Shown here: positions 15,245-20,389 of the stretch, one piece after another
How positions within the stretch are numbered: position 1 is the stretch's first letter
How the letters are laid out: every line of letters starts with the position of its first letter
Virus record (IMG/VR): IMGVR_UViG_3300027833_000263
Coordinates: 1 to 20,477 of that record
DNA from: a virus
Strand: one strand, 5' to 3'
DNA length: 20,477 nt
Translations under genes and position numbers: made by a program
The notes under the pieces: generated by a model
Told to the model about the DNA's origin: nothing
Seen by the model: the letters and a program-made list of their open reading frames with translations, nothing else
Databases searched by the model: none

Positions 15245-15299
15245 CTGATCTGGATCTCGGATTAGGAAAAACGAAAACTTTGCCGTACCTTGAGATCAG
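15245..15299 (+). promoter_or_regulatory. Inverted repeat flanking a weak promoter-like box
   Basis: CTGATCT (15245-15251) and AGATCAG (15293-15299) are exact 7-bp inverted arms. Between them AAACTTTG (15275-15282) is one mismatch from TAnnTTTG and lies 56 bases before the secreted-protein ATG. This may be its promoter and an operator. The TTG element is missing. The ~180-base gap 15157-15338 holds little else besides the doubtful ORF. Confidence 0.3.
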
Positions 15300-15338
15300 C
15301 GAAACCAAAAATACAACAAATCAATTAATTCAATCGCT

Positions 15339-15779
15339 ATGAAAAATTCAATCTTAACCGCAGCATTCGCCCTGCTGACAGTAACGGGCCTTTCTCAATC
15401 GCTCGACAAGAGCTTAGTGGAGTCATTTGCACCCACATGCAGTGCAGACTCAATCCGCGTATTTCAAATGAGCGGGGGTTGTCTCGACATAAACCCTGGG
15501 TTATTCGGTGACGTAGACTACAGTGAGTTCGATTTCACTTCTGTGGCTTCATACGGCGTTAACAGCGCCACTCACAAGTGGAATGAAGCGGGTGCATATG
15601 TAGTCTTCTGCACTAAAGGTGGTGAGCCAGTGAACGAGCGAACAATATTCATTGTCAATGATCGTTACGTAGAAAAAGTATCTGGTTTTAAAAGTTCGAT
15701 TGAGATTAACAACACTGTATACTCAAACGTGTTTGAATATGTAGGGTACGATCGCCTCAACATAGTTTCTGTTGATTAA
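15339..15779 (+). CDS. Secreted protein with signal peptide, probable moron gene
   Basis: A 146-residue protein. Residues 1-20 are a classic signal peptide (MKNSILTAAFALLTVTGLSQ), with cleavage likely after S19, Q20 or S21. No lipobox cysteine follows, so it is probably exported to the periplasm or beyond. The mature part has three cysteines (34, 48, 91) and a beta-rich body in which HKWNEAGAYVVFCTKGGEPV and ERTIFIVNDRYV resemble Ig or PKD-like strands. The gene sits on the strand opposite to its late-gene neighbours, has its own upstream region and is followed by a strong terminator. That is the layout of a moron, a cargo gene expressed independently to change the host surface or exclude other phages. 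The function is unknown. Confidence 0.75.
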   Translation: MKNSILTAAFALLTVTGLSQSLDKSLVESFAPTCSADSIRVFQMSGGCLDINPGLFGDVDYSEFDFTSVASYGVNSATHKWNEAGAYVVFCTKGGEPVNERTIFIVNDRYVEKVSGFKSSIEINNTVYSNVFEYVGYDRLNIVSVD

Positions 15780-15798
15780 ATAAAAACACTACGTAAAA

Positions 15799-15826
15799 GA
15801 AAAGGCCCGCAAGGGCCTTTTTTATT
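15799..15826. terminator. Strong intrinsic terminator with GCAA tetraloop, bidirectional
   Basis: AAAGGCCC (15801-15808), loop GCAA and GGGCCTTT (15813-15820), followed by TTT on the plus strand and preceded by an A-rich run that gives U residues on the minus strand. It lies between two convergent genes (stops at 15779 and 15842) and can end both transcripts. GCAA is a stable GNRA loop. Confidence 0.92.
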
Positions 15827-15841
15827 TCGTGATGATTAGAC

Positions 15842-16399
15842 TCACAAACCCATAGATTTTCTTAATGCAATCTCGGCTTGAGTAAGCTCACCCTGTGGGG
15901 TGTTCTCAAGTATCATGCCTGGTTGTCGTCTTGGAGCTGGTCCCTTTTTATTTTTCATGTAATCGAGAAACTCTTGCTCAAACTGTCTGTTCTGGTCGAA
16001 TCTAGTATTAGCCCCAGACATAGCGTCTTTCAAGGTAGGTCTTCTATCACCAGTACGCATTCCACCGATCATAGATTCGTTCATATAATTGGCTCCAAGA
16101 CCCTCTGGCATCAAGGATGTTGGGATCGCCATACTCTTTCCCTGACTCCTGATCATCATCCTCAATTCAGATGGCGACAACCTTTCCCCTTTGTATTCTT
16201 CATGATAAAGGGGGTTTCCGTTACCTCTCGTTCTATATTTCAGATATTCTTGGAATTCAGGACTGTTTGGGTCAACGTCTGGGTTGCCTTCTACAGGGCC
16301 TCCGTCCTCATAATTCGTTACCTTACCACCGTTCATATATGACTCAATCATCTTATAGAGATCGGCCTGACCACCCCGATTGTACCTAGCTGCTTTCAT
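15842..16399 (-). CDS. Phage protein with GG-V motifs, unknown function
   Basis: The ATG at 16397-16399 gives 185 residues. An upstream in-frame ATG would add 49 residues but runs through the promoter and the preceding gene, so it is rejected. The N-terminus has MKAARYNRGGQADLYKMIE, then YMNGGKVTNYEDGGPVEGNP and PEFQEYLKYRTRGNGNPLY. G-G-x-V repeats with tyrosine are common in marine phage virion proteins, and the endolysin has a related stretch (YAAGGRVDGNPPKGPGNPP). The rest is polar with segments SPSELRMMIRSQGKSMAIP and RFDQNRQFEQEFLDYMKN. It is probably virion-associated. The start codon lies four bases from a TATATTTG box, predicting a leaderless message. Confidence 0.7.
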   Translation of the reverse strand: MKAARYNRGGQADLYKMIESYMNGGKVTNYEDGGPVEGNPDVDPNSPEFQEYLKYRTRGNGNPLYHEEYKGERLSPSELRMMIRSQGKSMAIPTSLMPEGLGANYMNESMIGGMRTGDRRPTLKDAMSGANTRFDQNRQFEQEFLDYMKNKKGPAPRRQPGMILENTPQGELTQAEIALRKSMGL

Positions 16400-16403
16400 A
16401 GTG

Positions 16404-16411
16404 CAAATATA
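16404..16411 (-). promoter_or_regulatory. -7 box TATATTTG four bases before an ATG
   Basis: Minus-strand TATATTTG-CACT-ATG in the 19-base gap between the HNH-like gene and the 185-aa gene. Same spacing as at 1222-1229 and 17804-17811. Confidence 0.75.
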
Positions 16412-16418
16412 ATGATTT

Positions 16419-16658
16419 TTATTTCTTTTTTTTAAGCCACCCTTTAAGCCTGCTCTTCTCTCTACGGCCTCGGTTAGTAGACTGTCCCTCCATCTTTGTA
16501 CTCCCGTCGGCCTGGTGAGATACATCAAGGCCATCTCCGTTACCATACGTACCCGCCTCCCTGTTCTTCCGATTGAGATCCACCCTATAAGCGATCTTTT
16601 CTGGTGAAGACTGAAACTTCTTGTACTCGTCTTTATAGTCTCTTTTCTTGGCTCTCAT
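16419..16658 (-). CDS. Small basic HNH-like phage protein
   Basis: A 79-residue, very basic protein with SSPEKIAYRVDLNRKNREAG, then GNGDGLDVSHQADGST and EGQSTNRGRREKSR and a poly-lysine end. The order of a helix, G-D-G-x-D-V-x-H, a short loop and S-x-N-R-x-R-R resembles a widespread small phage protein of HNH-like fold (G-D-G-K-D-V-D-H ... S-K-N-R-S). Here several nuclease residues are altered, so it may bind DNA without cutting it. Its ATG overlaps the endolysin stop as ATGA, so the two genes are coupled. Confidence 0.65.
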   Translation of the reverse strand: MRAKKRDYKDEYKKFQSSPEKIAYRVDLNRKNREAGTYGNGDGLDVSHQADGSTKMEGQSTNRGRREKSRLKGWLKKKK

Positions 16659-17503
16659 TCTTCGAGACGCTTGGTATATCTATCCATCTTGCGAAGCCCT
16701 TGACGCCCTACTGGGTACGAGCGAGGATCTTTACCTCCAGATACCTGAGAGGCAACGAGCAGATTGTTGTCTTCTTGAGACATATCCTCTGTATTAATAT
16801 CATACCCATACTTCTCTATTAGCCTGTTTAAAGTACTGTCTTTATTTCTCTTTAAAAACCATGTAGACACCTGCTCAGCATATTCTGGCTGAGTAACTAG
16901 ACTAGGATTCTTTACTAATCTGTCATCCCCGAAAAGATCTTCAGAGGCTTTAGCGTAGTTAGCTTTACCTGTCAGCTGAATAGGCCCCCTCCCTCTATAC
17001 ATATAACCGTCTCCACGCTCTGTGTTGCCAAGGTTTTTCTCCCCATATTCGCCTCCATAGGCAGCATTAAAGAGCGCTTCTGGATTTCTTTTAAGCTGTC
17101 TTACCCCCTTGTTTGTATACCCTTGCGCTTTTAAACGAGGAAAGACTTCGTTAATCCTAGAGGCCGACTTGTAGTACCCGTCTTCCTCTTTTTCTCTTAT
17201 TCTCCCAGACTCTTTATCCATTGCCGCCTCTACAGAGTTGTAGTATTTATTAGTAGCCTCAGGGAACCTATTTTTCATAGTAGGATCTTCTTCCTGCGTA
17301 ACAAACGCCTCATCGAGAAGAATTGTGTCAGGAGGAATTACAGGAGGATTACCAGGGCCTTTTGGAGGATTTCCGTCTACTCTACCCCCTGCTGCATATT
17401 TCTGCGGCGCTGTCTCAAAGCCCTCTAAAAACTTCAACAGATCGGCTGTGCTTATCTGCTTGTGACGAGACGGAGATGGTTTCTTTTTCGTTATTGCTCT
17501 CAT
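16655..17503 (-). CDS. GH19-like endolysin (chitinase/lysozyme fold)
   Basis: A 282-residue protein. Residues 1-75 are a basic, then proline- and glycine-rich region (FLEGFETAPQKYAAGGRVDG, NPPKGPGNPPVIPPDT) unlike usual endolysins. The catalytic domain follows: AAMDKESGRIREKEEDGYY at 93-111, with E98 as catalytic acid candidate where GH19 enzymes usually have H-E-S-G, then EVFPRLKAQGYT, PEALFNAAYGG and the GH19 signature YRGRGPIQLTGKANY (169-183). The end has SLVTQPEYAEQVSTWFLKRN. Phage GH19 enzymes hydrolyse peptidoglycan glycan. The histidine before E98 is replaced by lysine. There is no signal peptide. The N-terminal GG-V-D-G-N-P element is shared with the 185-aa protein, so it may be a virion-associated hydrolase and not only a lysin. 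Its start follows a TGATATG junction. Confidence 0.85.
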   Translation of the reverse strand: MRAITKKKPSPSRHKQISTADLLKFLEGFETAPQKYAAGGRVDGNPPKGPGNPPVIPPDTILLDEAFVTQEEDPTMKNRFPEATNKYYNSVEAAMDKESGRIREKEEDGYYKSASRINEVFPRLKAQGYTNKGVRQLKRNPEALFNAAYGGEYGEKNLGNTERGDGYMYRGRGPIQLTGKANYAKASEDLFGDDRLVKNPSLVTQPEYAEQVSTWFLKRNKDSTLNRLIEKYGYDINTEDMSQEDNNLLVASQVSGGKDPRSYPVGRQGLRKMDRYTKRLEE

Positions 17504-17504
17504 A

Positions 17505-17573
17505 TCACTTACAGCTGCAAAGGTTGACGTTAGCTAAAGAGCAAATAGCACAGATGGATTCTTCTTTTCTCAT
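17505..17573 (-). CDS. 22-aa four-cysteine microprotein
   Basis: ATG at 17571-17573, stop TGA at 17505-17507. The product has cysteines at 8, 11, 19 and 21 (C-x2-C-x7-C-x-C), starting MRKEESICAICSLANVN. Both its junctions are the same: the upstream stop and its ATG form TGATATG, and its own stop and the endolysin ATG form TGATATG again. Without it the two larger genes would be 71 bases apart in an arm where most gaps are under 20 bases. The four cysteines could hold one zinc ion. No homologue is known to me. Confidence 0.5.
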   Translation of the reverse strand: MRKEESICAICSLANVNLCSCK

Positions 17574-17574
17574 A

Positions 17575-17799
17575 TCAGTTGTTTTTTAAAAGAACTTTTT
17601 TAACGGACTTAATTGTATCTTTTTTTCTTTTAAAGGCTTCCTTTACGTTCTTTTTAGCTTGAGACTTTTGACCTTCAAAAATAAAACCTCCAGACTTGTC
17701 GTAAGATCTAATTGTTTTTTTTCCGACTTTCTTTTCAGTACGGGCTCTCTCCATTTGATCCCTAGCTGTTTGCCGTATTTGCTTTTTTACTGCCTTCAT
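17575..17799 (-). CDS. Very basic small protein at the head of the late arm (74 aa)
   Basis: A 74-residue protein with about a third Lys plus Arg: KKQIRQTARDQMERARTEKK, then TIRSYDKSGGFIFEGQKSQA and KRKKDTIKSVKKVLLKN. The helical, charged flanks around a short glycine-containing centre suggest nucleic acid or capsid-interior binding, but no family is recognised. It is the first gene of the leftward late arm, transcribed from a TATCTTTG box that lies only four bases from its ATG. It is followed by the microprotein and the endolysin in a coupled chain. Confidence 0.68.
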   Translation of the reverse strand: MKAVKKQIRQTARDQMERARTEKKVGKKTIRSYDKSGGFIFEGQKSQAKKNVKEAFKRKKDTIKSVKKVLLKNN

Positions 17800-17803
17800 A
17801 TTA

Positions 17804-17811
17804 CAAAGATA
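17804..17811 (-). promoter_or_regulatory. -7 box TATCTTTG four bases before the first late-arm ATG
   Basis: Minus-strand TATCTTTG-TAAT-ATG. It matches TAnnTTTG. This is the leftmost edge of the large gene-free region and drives the lysis block. Confidence 0.68.
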
Positions 17812-18366
17812 AACAAAGAAGCTTATATGCTTTCTTGTGTTTAAACCCTAAAAACTAAGAGGACAGTCTTTGCGCCACCACAACATTAAGCTACTTTGTC
17901 TCTGCGTTTACGCCATAATGCCCAATTGGGTTTATGTGCTCAGGAGTGTCGTTCCTAATTTGCTTTAGCGAAGGTACAACAAAAAAACTACAAAGTCAAG
18001 CCCCAAATGCATATGTGTAAAATTATTTTTTCGACTACTATAAGCCTTAATGACAGCCTATGATCAGATCGCAATACGCAAACCCCGTGGCCCAACGCAA
18101 AAAAGCCCAGTAATACAGAGTTTGGGGATTATGTATAGTTACACGCGATGCGCACACGTACCCGAAACGTATCCGCCCGACCCCGTACCGCGCATGTATC
18201 GTGCGATGCCGCATACATTTCAGCTTTAGGTAACAGCAGTCAACCTGTTGTAAAGCAGTGAGTTACCGACGTTGATTAAAGTAGCTGTTGAAGTAGGCTA
18301 GGCTAAGTAGCAGTATTCCAAGGCAGGACAATCCCTCACCTAACCCTATGCTCGACCTCCAGCCTT

Positions 18367-18389
18367 CACACATGCATGCGCATACACAC
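18367..18389. repeat. 23-base alternating pyrimidine-purine tract
   Basis: From c18367 to c18389 every base alternates pyrimidine and purine (CA, TG and CG steps), followed by a run of six C. Such tracts can adopt Z-form DNA under negative supercoiling. A second alternating run of 14 bases is at 18148-18161. Confidence 0.8.
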
Positions 18390-18395
18390 CCCCCT

Positions 18396-18455
18396 CATGA
18401 CATACACATGACATGTACATGCCTGATCGCAGCTGCGGATTTCGCGTGATTTCGC
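18396..18455. repeat. Cluster of short direct repeats and palindromes
   Basis: CATGACAT occurs at 18396-18403 and 18407-18414, CATGTACATG (18412-18421) and CGCAGCTGCG (18428-18437) are perfect 10-bp palindromes, and GATTTCGC occurs at 18438-18445 and 18448-18455, one helical turn apart. Spaced like protein-binding sites, these could be iterons or operators for the early promoter 50 bases further on. Confidence 0.7.
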
Positions 18456-18505
18456 ACTTGCATTATGCACAGGAAAATGGCAGGTGAAATCAGTTCCATC
18501 AAAAT

Positions 18506-18537
18506 TTGGGATTACGCTTTTCGTCGCCGTATCTTTG
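18506..18537 (+). promoter_or_regulatory. Early promoter, TTG-N21-TATCTTTG
   Basis: TTG at 18506-18508 and TATCTTTG at 18530-18537 with a 21-base spacer fit the Bacteroidetes primary-sigma consensus at both elements. It reads rightward, 39 bases before the ATG of the H1-like gene. Confidence 0.85.
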
Positions 18538-18541
18538 TGGC

Positions 18542-18572
18542 TCAGCAATTCCGCTGAAATCTAAATCTCTTA
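18542..18572 (+). promoter_or_regulatory. Early leader: 5' hairpin plus AAATCTCTTA element
   Basis: TCAGC (18542-18546) pairs with GCTGA (18553-18557) near the predicted 5' end, and AAATCTCTTA (18563-18572) ends four bases before the ATG. The same order is found in the leader at 19503-19535. Confidence 0.5.
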
Positions 18573-18576
18573 CGTC

Positions 18577-19134
18577 ATGTCGAAGACATCACAAACCCCC
18601 CGTATCGAACTGCTTAAGCAGTTAAAGTCAAACGTCAATAGCTTTGCTTTCACTCCTACGGAGTCTAAGCGAGAGGCGGTACAGAAATCCATCGAAGCCC
18701 TTCAGGGCTTCCTTGAAGCCGTCGAGGTCGTTGCCGCGAAGCCAAAGGCTTCTAAGCCAAAGTCAGCTAAGAAGCCGAAGGCTACTAAGCGAAAGCCGAC
18801 CAAAGCGGTCAAACGTCCGAAGCGTACATCTGAAGCGGGTCTTGAGCTTGCTCAAGCTAAGGACGGCATCGGAATTGGCGAAGCCAAGAAGACCAAAGTA
18901 GTCAGTGCCATCACAGGGGGTGCAGCACAAGCACTTGAGCAGCGTATGGAAATCCCTGCTCCAGAGCCGAAGGCTAAGAAGAAAGCGGTATTGGAAGTGT
19001 TTACACTTCTCGACGGTGAATCGCCGCAAGATGCCGTTCGTCGTCGCCGCCTAGAGCAAGAGCAGGAGCGTACTGCCCTTGAGGCTGAGGCGTTGATGAG
19101 CGGAGCACCTGACTTCGACGAGTCTCCTTTCTGA
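18577..19134 (+). CDS. Histone H1-like basic protein with SSB-type C-terminal tail
   Basis: A 185-residue early protein. Residues 9-52 are helical (IELLKQLKSNVNSFAF, KSIEALQGFLEAVEVV). Residues 54-84 are an H1-like run of Lys, Pro, Ala and Ser (AKPKASKPKSAKKPKATKRK and following), likely to bind DNA or RNA. A glycine-rich turn, a second basic patch (131-136) and a charged helix (about 150-172, VRRRRLEQEQERTALEAEA) follow. The last residues, PDFDESPF, closely resemble the SSB tip DFDDDIPF that docks on replication and repair proteins through its final Pro-Phe. No OB fold is visible, so it is not an ordinary SSB. First gene after the strongest early promoter. It ends with tandem stops TGA-TAA inside a palindrome. 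It may compact DNA, recruit host repair proteins, or mimic the SSB tail. Confidence 0.78.
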   Translation: MSKTSQTPRIELLKQLKSNVNSFAFTPTESKREAVQKSIEALQGFLEAVEVVAAKPKASKPKSAKKPKATKRKPTKAVKRPKRTSEAGLELAQAKDGIGIGEAKKTKVVSAITGGAAQALEQRMEIPAPEPKAKKKAVLEVFTLLDGESPQDAVRRRRLEQEQERTALEAEALMSGAPDFDESPF

Positions 19135-19148
19135 TAACGTAGTTATCA
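19132..19148 (+). promoter_or_regulatory. Palindrome TGATAACGTAGTTATCA over tandem stop codons
   Basis: Arms TGATAAC and GTTATCA (7 bp) around GTA. It contains the TGA stop of the H1-like gene and an immediately following TAA. As RNA it forms a 3' hairpin with no U-run; as DNA it could be an operator. Confidence 0.55.
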
Positions 19149-19184
19149 CTTCATTAGTTATTAAACCTTTTAAATCTACGATTT

Positions 19185-19439
19185 ATGAATCAACCAATTT
19201 TTGCTTTTGTCTTCCCGTTCGATAGCGGGGCTGAGTTTCGCTGTAAGCGTAACTTCCTAGATGCGGAGACTGCCGCGAACTGGGCGTTGGAAATCATCCT
19301 CAAAGAGGGGGATGAGCATTGCTACTTCAAAGAAGTAGAATCTTCGGAACACGTATTCGAGCCTGCGCTTGAATCGCACTCCGTGGTGTGTTGGCGTGAT
19401 GACGCTCCCACATGGGAGATGTACGATGTCATTGACTAA
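19185..19439 (+). CDS. Early protein of unknown function (84 aa)
   Basis: An 84-residue acidic protein starting 50 bases after the H1-like gene, with no separate consensus promoter, so probably co-transcribed. It opens with strands rich in Phe (MNQPIFAFVFPFDSGAEFRC), then a helix (AETAANWALEIILKEGD), a strand (CYFKEVESSEHVF) and an end with VVCWRDDAPTWEMYDV. Three cysteines and three tryptophans are scattered without a zinc pattern. The small alpha/beta layout and early position would fit a host-takeover protein, but no family is recognised. A small hairpin follows its stop. Confidence 0.72.
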   Translation: MNQPIFAFVFPFDSGAEFRCKRNFLDAETAANWALEIILKEGDEHCYFKEVESSEHVFEPALESHSVVCWRDDAPTWEMYDVID

Positions 19440-19440
19440 T

Positions 19441-19454
19441 TACCCTTTAGGGTA
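19441..19454 (+). terminator. Small hairpin between early units, weak terminator candidate
   Basis: TACCC (19441-19445), loop TTTA, GGGTA (19450-19454). The stem is only 5 bp and an A-rich, not T-rich, stretch follows, so termination is doubtful. It sits just before the next promoter and may limit read-through. Confidence 0.3.
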
Positions 19455-19466
19455 CTAAAATTAAAT

Positions 19467-19497
19467 TTGGAATAACGGAAAATCTGTTATATCTTTG
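19467..19497 (+). promoter_or_regulatory. Second early promoter, TTG-N20-TATCTTTG
   Basis: TTG at 19467-19469 and TATCTTTG at 19490-19497 with a 20-base spacer. It starts the coupled chain of small early genes, 41 bases before the first ATG. Confidence 0.85.
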
Positions 19498-19502
19498 TAA
19501 CC

Positions 19503-19535
19503 GACGGCAACGATGCTGTCACTCAAAATCTCTTA
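19503..19535 (+). promoter_or_regulatory. Early leader: 5' hairpin plus AAATCTCTTA element
   Basis: GACGGCA (19503-19509) pairs with TGCTGTC (19514-19520), 7 bp with one G-U and an ACGA loop, directly after the promoter. AAATCTCTTA (19526-19535) ends three bases before the ATG. The stems differ from those at 18542, but order and spacing are the same. Confidence 0.5.
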
Positions 19536-19538
19536 GCT

Positions 19539-19694
19539 ATGCATAACACAAGCAAGCAAACGGCGATGAACGCCTTGTTCAACGATGTTCAATTCTTCAG
19601 CATGGACGTAGTCCGTAACACATCCCAATGGGATGCACTCACTTGCGATGAGCAGATGAGGTTGGAAGACCTTGTAAACACCGACGAAGTATGA
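19539..19694 (+). CDS. Small early protein (51 aa)
   Basis: ATG at 19539-19541, TGA at 19692-19694. The 51-residue acidic product starts MHNTSKQTAMNALFNDVQFF and contains a helix QWDALTCDEQMRLEDLVN. It is the first gene after the second early promoter. Its stop overlaps the next ATG as ATGA. Promoter, shared leader element and coupling together make it real despite its size. No function is known; small acidic early proteins in phages often inhibit host enzymes. Confidence 0.68.
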   Translation: MHNTSKQTAMNALFNDVQFFSMDVVRNTSQWDALTCDEQMRLEDLVNTDEV

Positions 19695-19798
19695 ATACTT
19701 TAATAAGCCTTGGCGATGCGGTCGCCCTAAGCGTTCTAGCAATGGAATTCATTGCTCTATTAGTCCAATTCGTAATCGACCGAGAGTATGACGCATAA
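19691..19798 (+). CDS. 35-aa single-span membrane microprotein
   Basis: ATG at 19691 (overlapping the previous TGA as ATGA), TAA at 19796-19798. The product is 35 residues: a short polar head, then a hydrophobic stretch from about residue 10 to 29 (AVALSVLAMEFIALLVQFV) and a charged tail IDREYDA. One membrane span with one acidic residue inside (E19). It overlaps the next gene by 11 bases. The sequence looks real from its position in the coupled chain. Early membrane microproteins may affect host membrane potential or exclude other phages; that is only a suggestion. Confidence 0.55.
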   Translation: MNTLISLGDAVALSVLAMEFIALLVQFVIDREYDA

Positions 19799-19937
19799 TC
19801 ACTTCCTTGAATTCTCACTAAGTGAGATGGTAGAGGCGTATACGTACTTTACCGACATACATGACTATGAGGGGTGCCGCTTAGTAGGCGAAGCCTTTCA
19901 CAAAACAACTTCAGTTGAATTTAAAAACCTAATATGA
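19788..19937 (+). CDS. Small early protein (49 aa)
   Basis: ATG at 19788-19790, TGA at 19935-19937, 49 residues. It starts MTHNHFLEFSLSEMVEAYTY and ends FHKTTSVEFKNLI. Aromatic-rich and weakly acidic, probably one helix plus strands, with one cysteine. It overlaps the upstream microprotein gene by 11 bases and the downstream gene by four (ATGA), so its translation is coupled at both ends. No family is recognised. Confidence 0.6.
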   Translation: MTHNHFLEFSLSEMVEAYTYFTDIHDYEGCRLVGEAFHKTTSVEFKNLI

Positions 19938-20389
19938 TGAATAGATTAATATTTGATGCGGCGTGCCGCTTGGCTTATGGCAAGACCATGATGGACGGGG
20001 GATCGACCGTGACCACAAAAGATGCTTTTTGGTATGAAATACCAACCGAAGGTTATGTAGTTGGCGGTTTATGGGAGGAAGTAAAGCTTCCGAAGGAAAT
20101 TTGCACTCCGAATCTGTTCCGTTCTGTATGGATGCGATACATGGAGCAAGCGCAAGCCATCTGCAAGGAGAAAGGCAAAGACGATACTATAAGTATAGGG
20201 ACTTGGATTGACTCCGACGGTGCTGTTGTCTTCGACATTGCTGAGATATTCACAGACAGTGAGCATGACGATGGGACTCTTGCAAGCGTAAGAGCGATGG
20301 ACAGATGTGTCCAGCGTGACGAAGATGCCATGTACGACCTTGCCAACCACAAGGAAGTTCCTAACCCTGCAAAGACGAAGAAAGCATGA
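19934..20389 (+). CDS. Early protein of unknown function (151 aa)
   Basis: A 151-residue acidic protein. The first ATG overlaps the previous stop as ATGA and a second ATG follows directly. The N-terminal half has MMNRLIFDAACRLAYGKTMM, then DAFWYEIPTEGYVVGGLWEE. The middle has NLFRSVWMRYMEQAQAICKE, a helix. The C-terminal half is a strand-rich part (TISIGTWIDSDGAVVFDIAE) and a helix (AMDRCVQRDEDAMYDLANHK) with a basic end (PAKTKKA). No catalytic motif is evident. It overlaps the next gene by four bases. It does not match a family I know. Confidence 0.75.
   Translation: MMNRLIFDAACRLAYGKTMMDGGSTVTTKDAFWYEIPTEGYVVGGLWEEVKLPKEICTPNLFRSVWMRYMEQAQAICKEKGKDDTISIGTWIDSDGAVVFDIAEIFTDSEHDDGTLASVRAMDRCVQRDEDAMYDLANHKEVPNPAKTKKA

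Larger units (their letters stand above)
17812..18505. other. Gene-free control region between the divergent arms (candidate origin)
   Basis: About 700 bases without a credible gene. It holds the palindrome CCCAATTGGG (17921-17930), an AT-rich patch around 18019-18032, a CpG-rich island (about 18140-18215) with an ATGTAT/ATACAT inverted pair (18194-18199, 18213-18218), a GGTAAC/GTTACC pair (18229-18234, 18262-18267), and the repeat cluster at 18367-18455. Divergent gene arms meeting at a repeat-rich non-coding block is the usual setting for a phage replication origin or main control region. No tRNA or known riboswitch was seen. Confidence 0.55.

Noticed and set aside
15842-16546. Longer 234-aa start for the GG-V protein
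   Set aside because: The extra 49 residues lie across the promoter box and the preceding gene in another frame; the ATG at 16399 lies four bases from a consensus box.
17815-17836. Hairpin near the late-arm start as a terminator
   Set aside because: The arms AAGAAGC and GCTTTCTT pair only with a bulge, and no gene ends nearby on either strand.
17881-18300. Possible structured RNA or tRNA-like element in the gene-free region
   Set aside because: Only short competing pairings (GGTAAC/GTTACC, AACAG/CTGTT) are seen, with no promoter, terminator or known fold, so no RNA gene is claimed.
18366-18548. 60-aa minus-strand frame across the repeat cluster and early promoter
   Set aside because: It runs antisense through the early promoter and repeats, has low-complexity His/Cys/Met content from the alternating tract, and has no promoter or neighbouring gene in phase.
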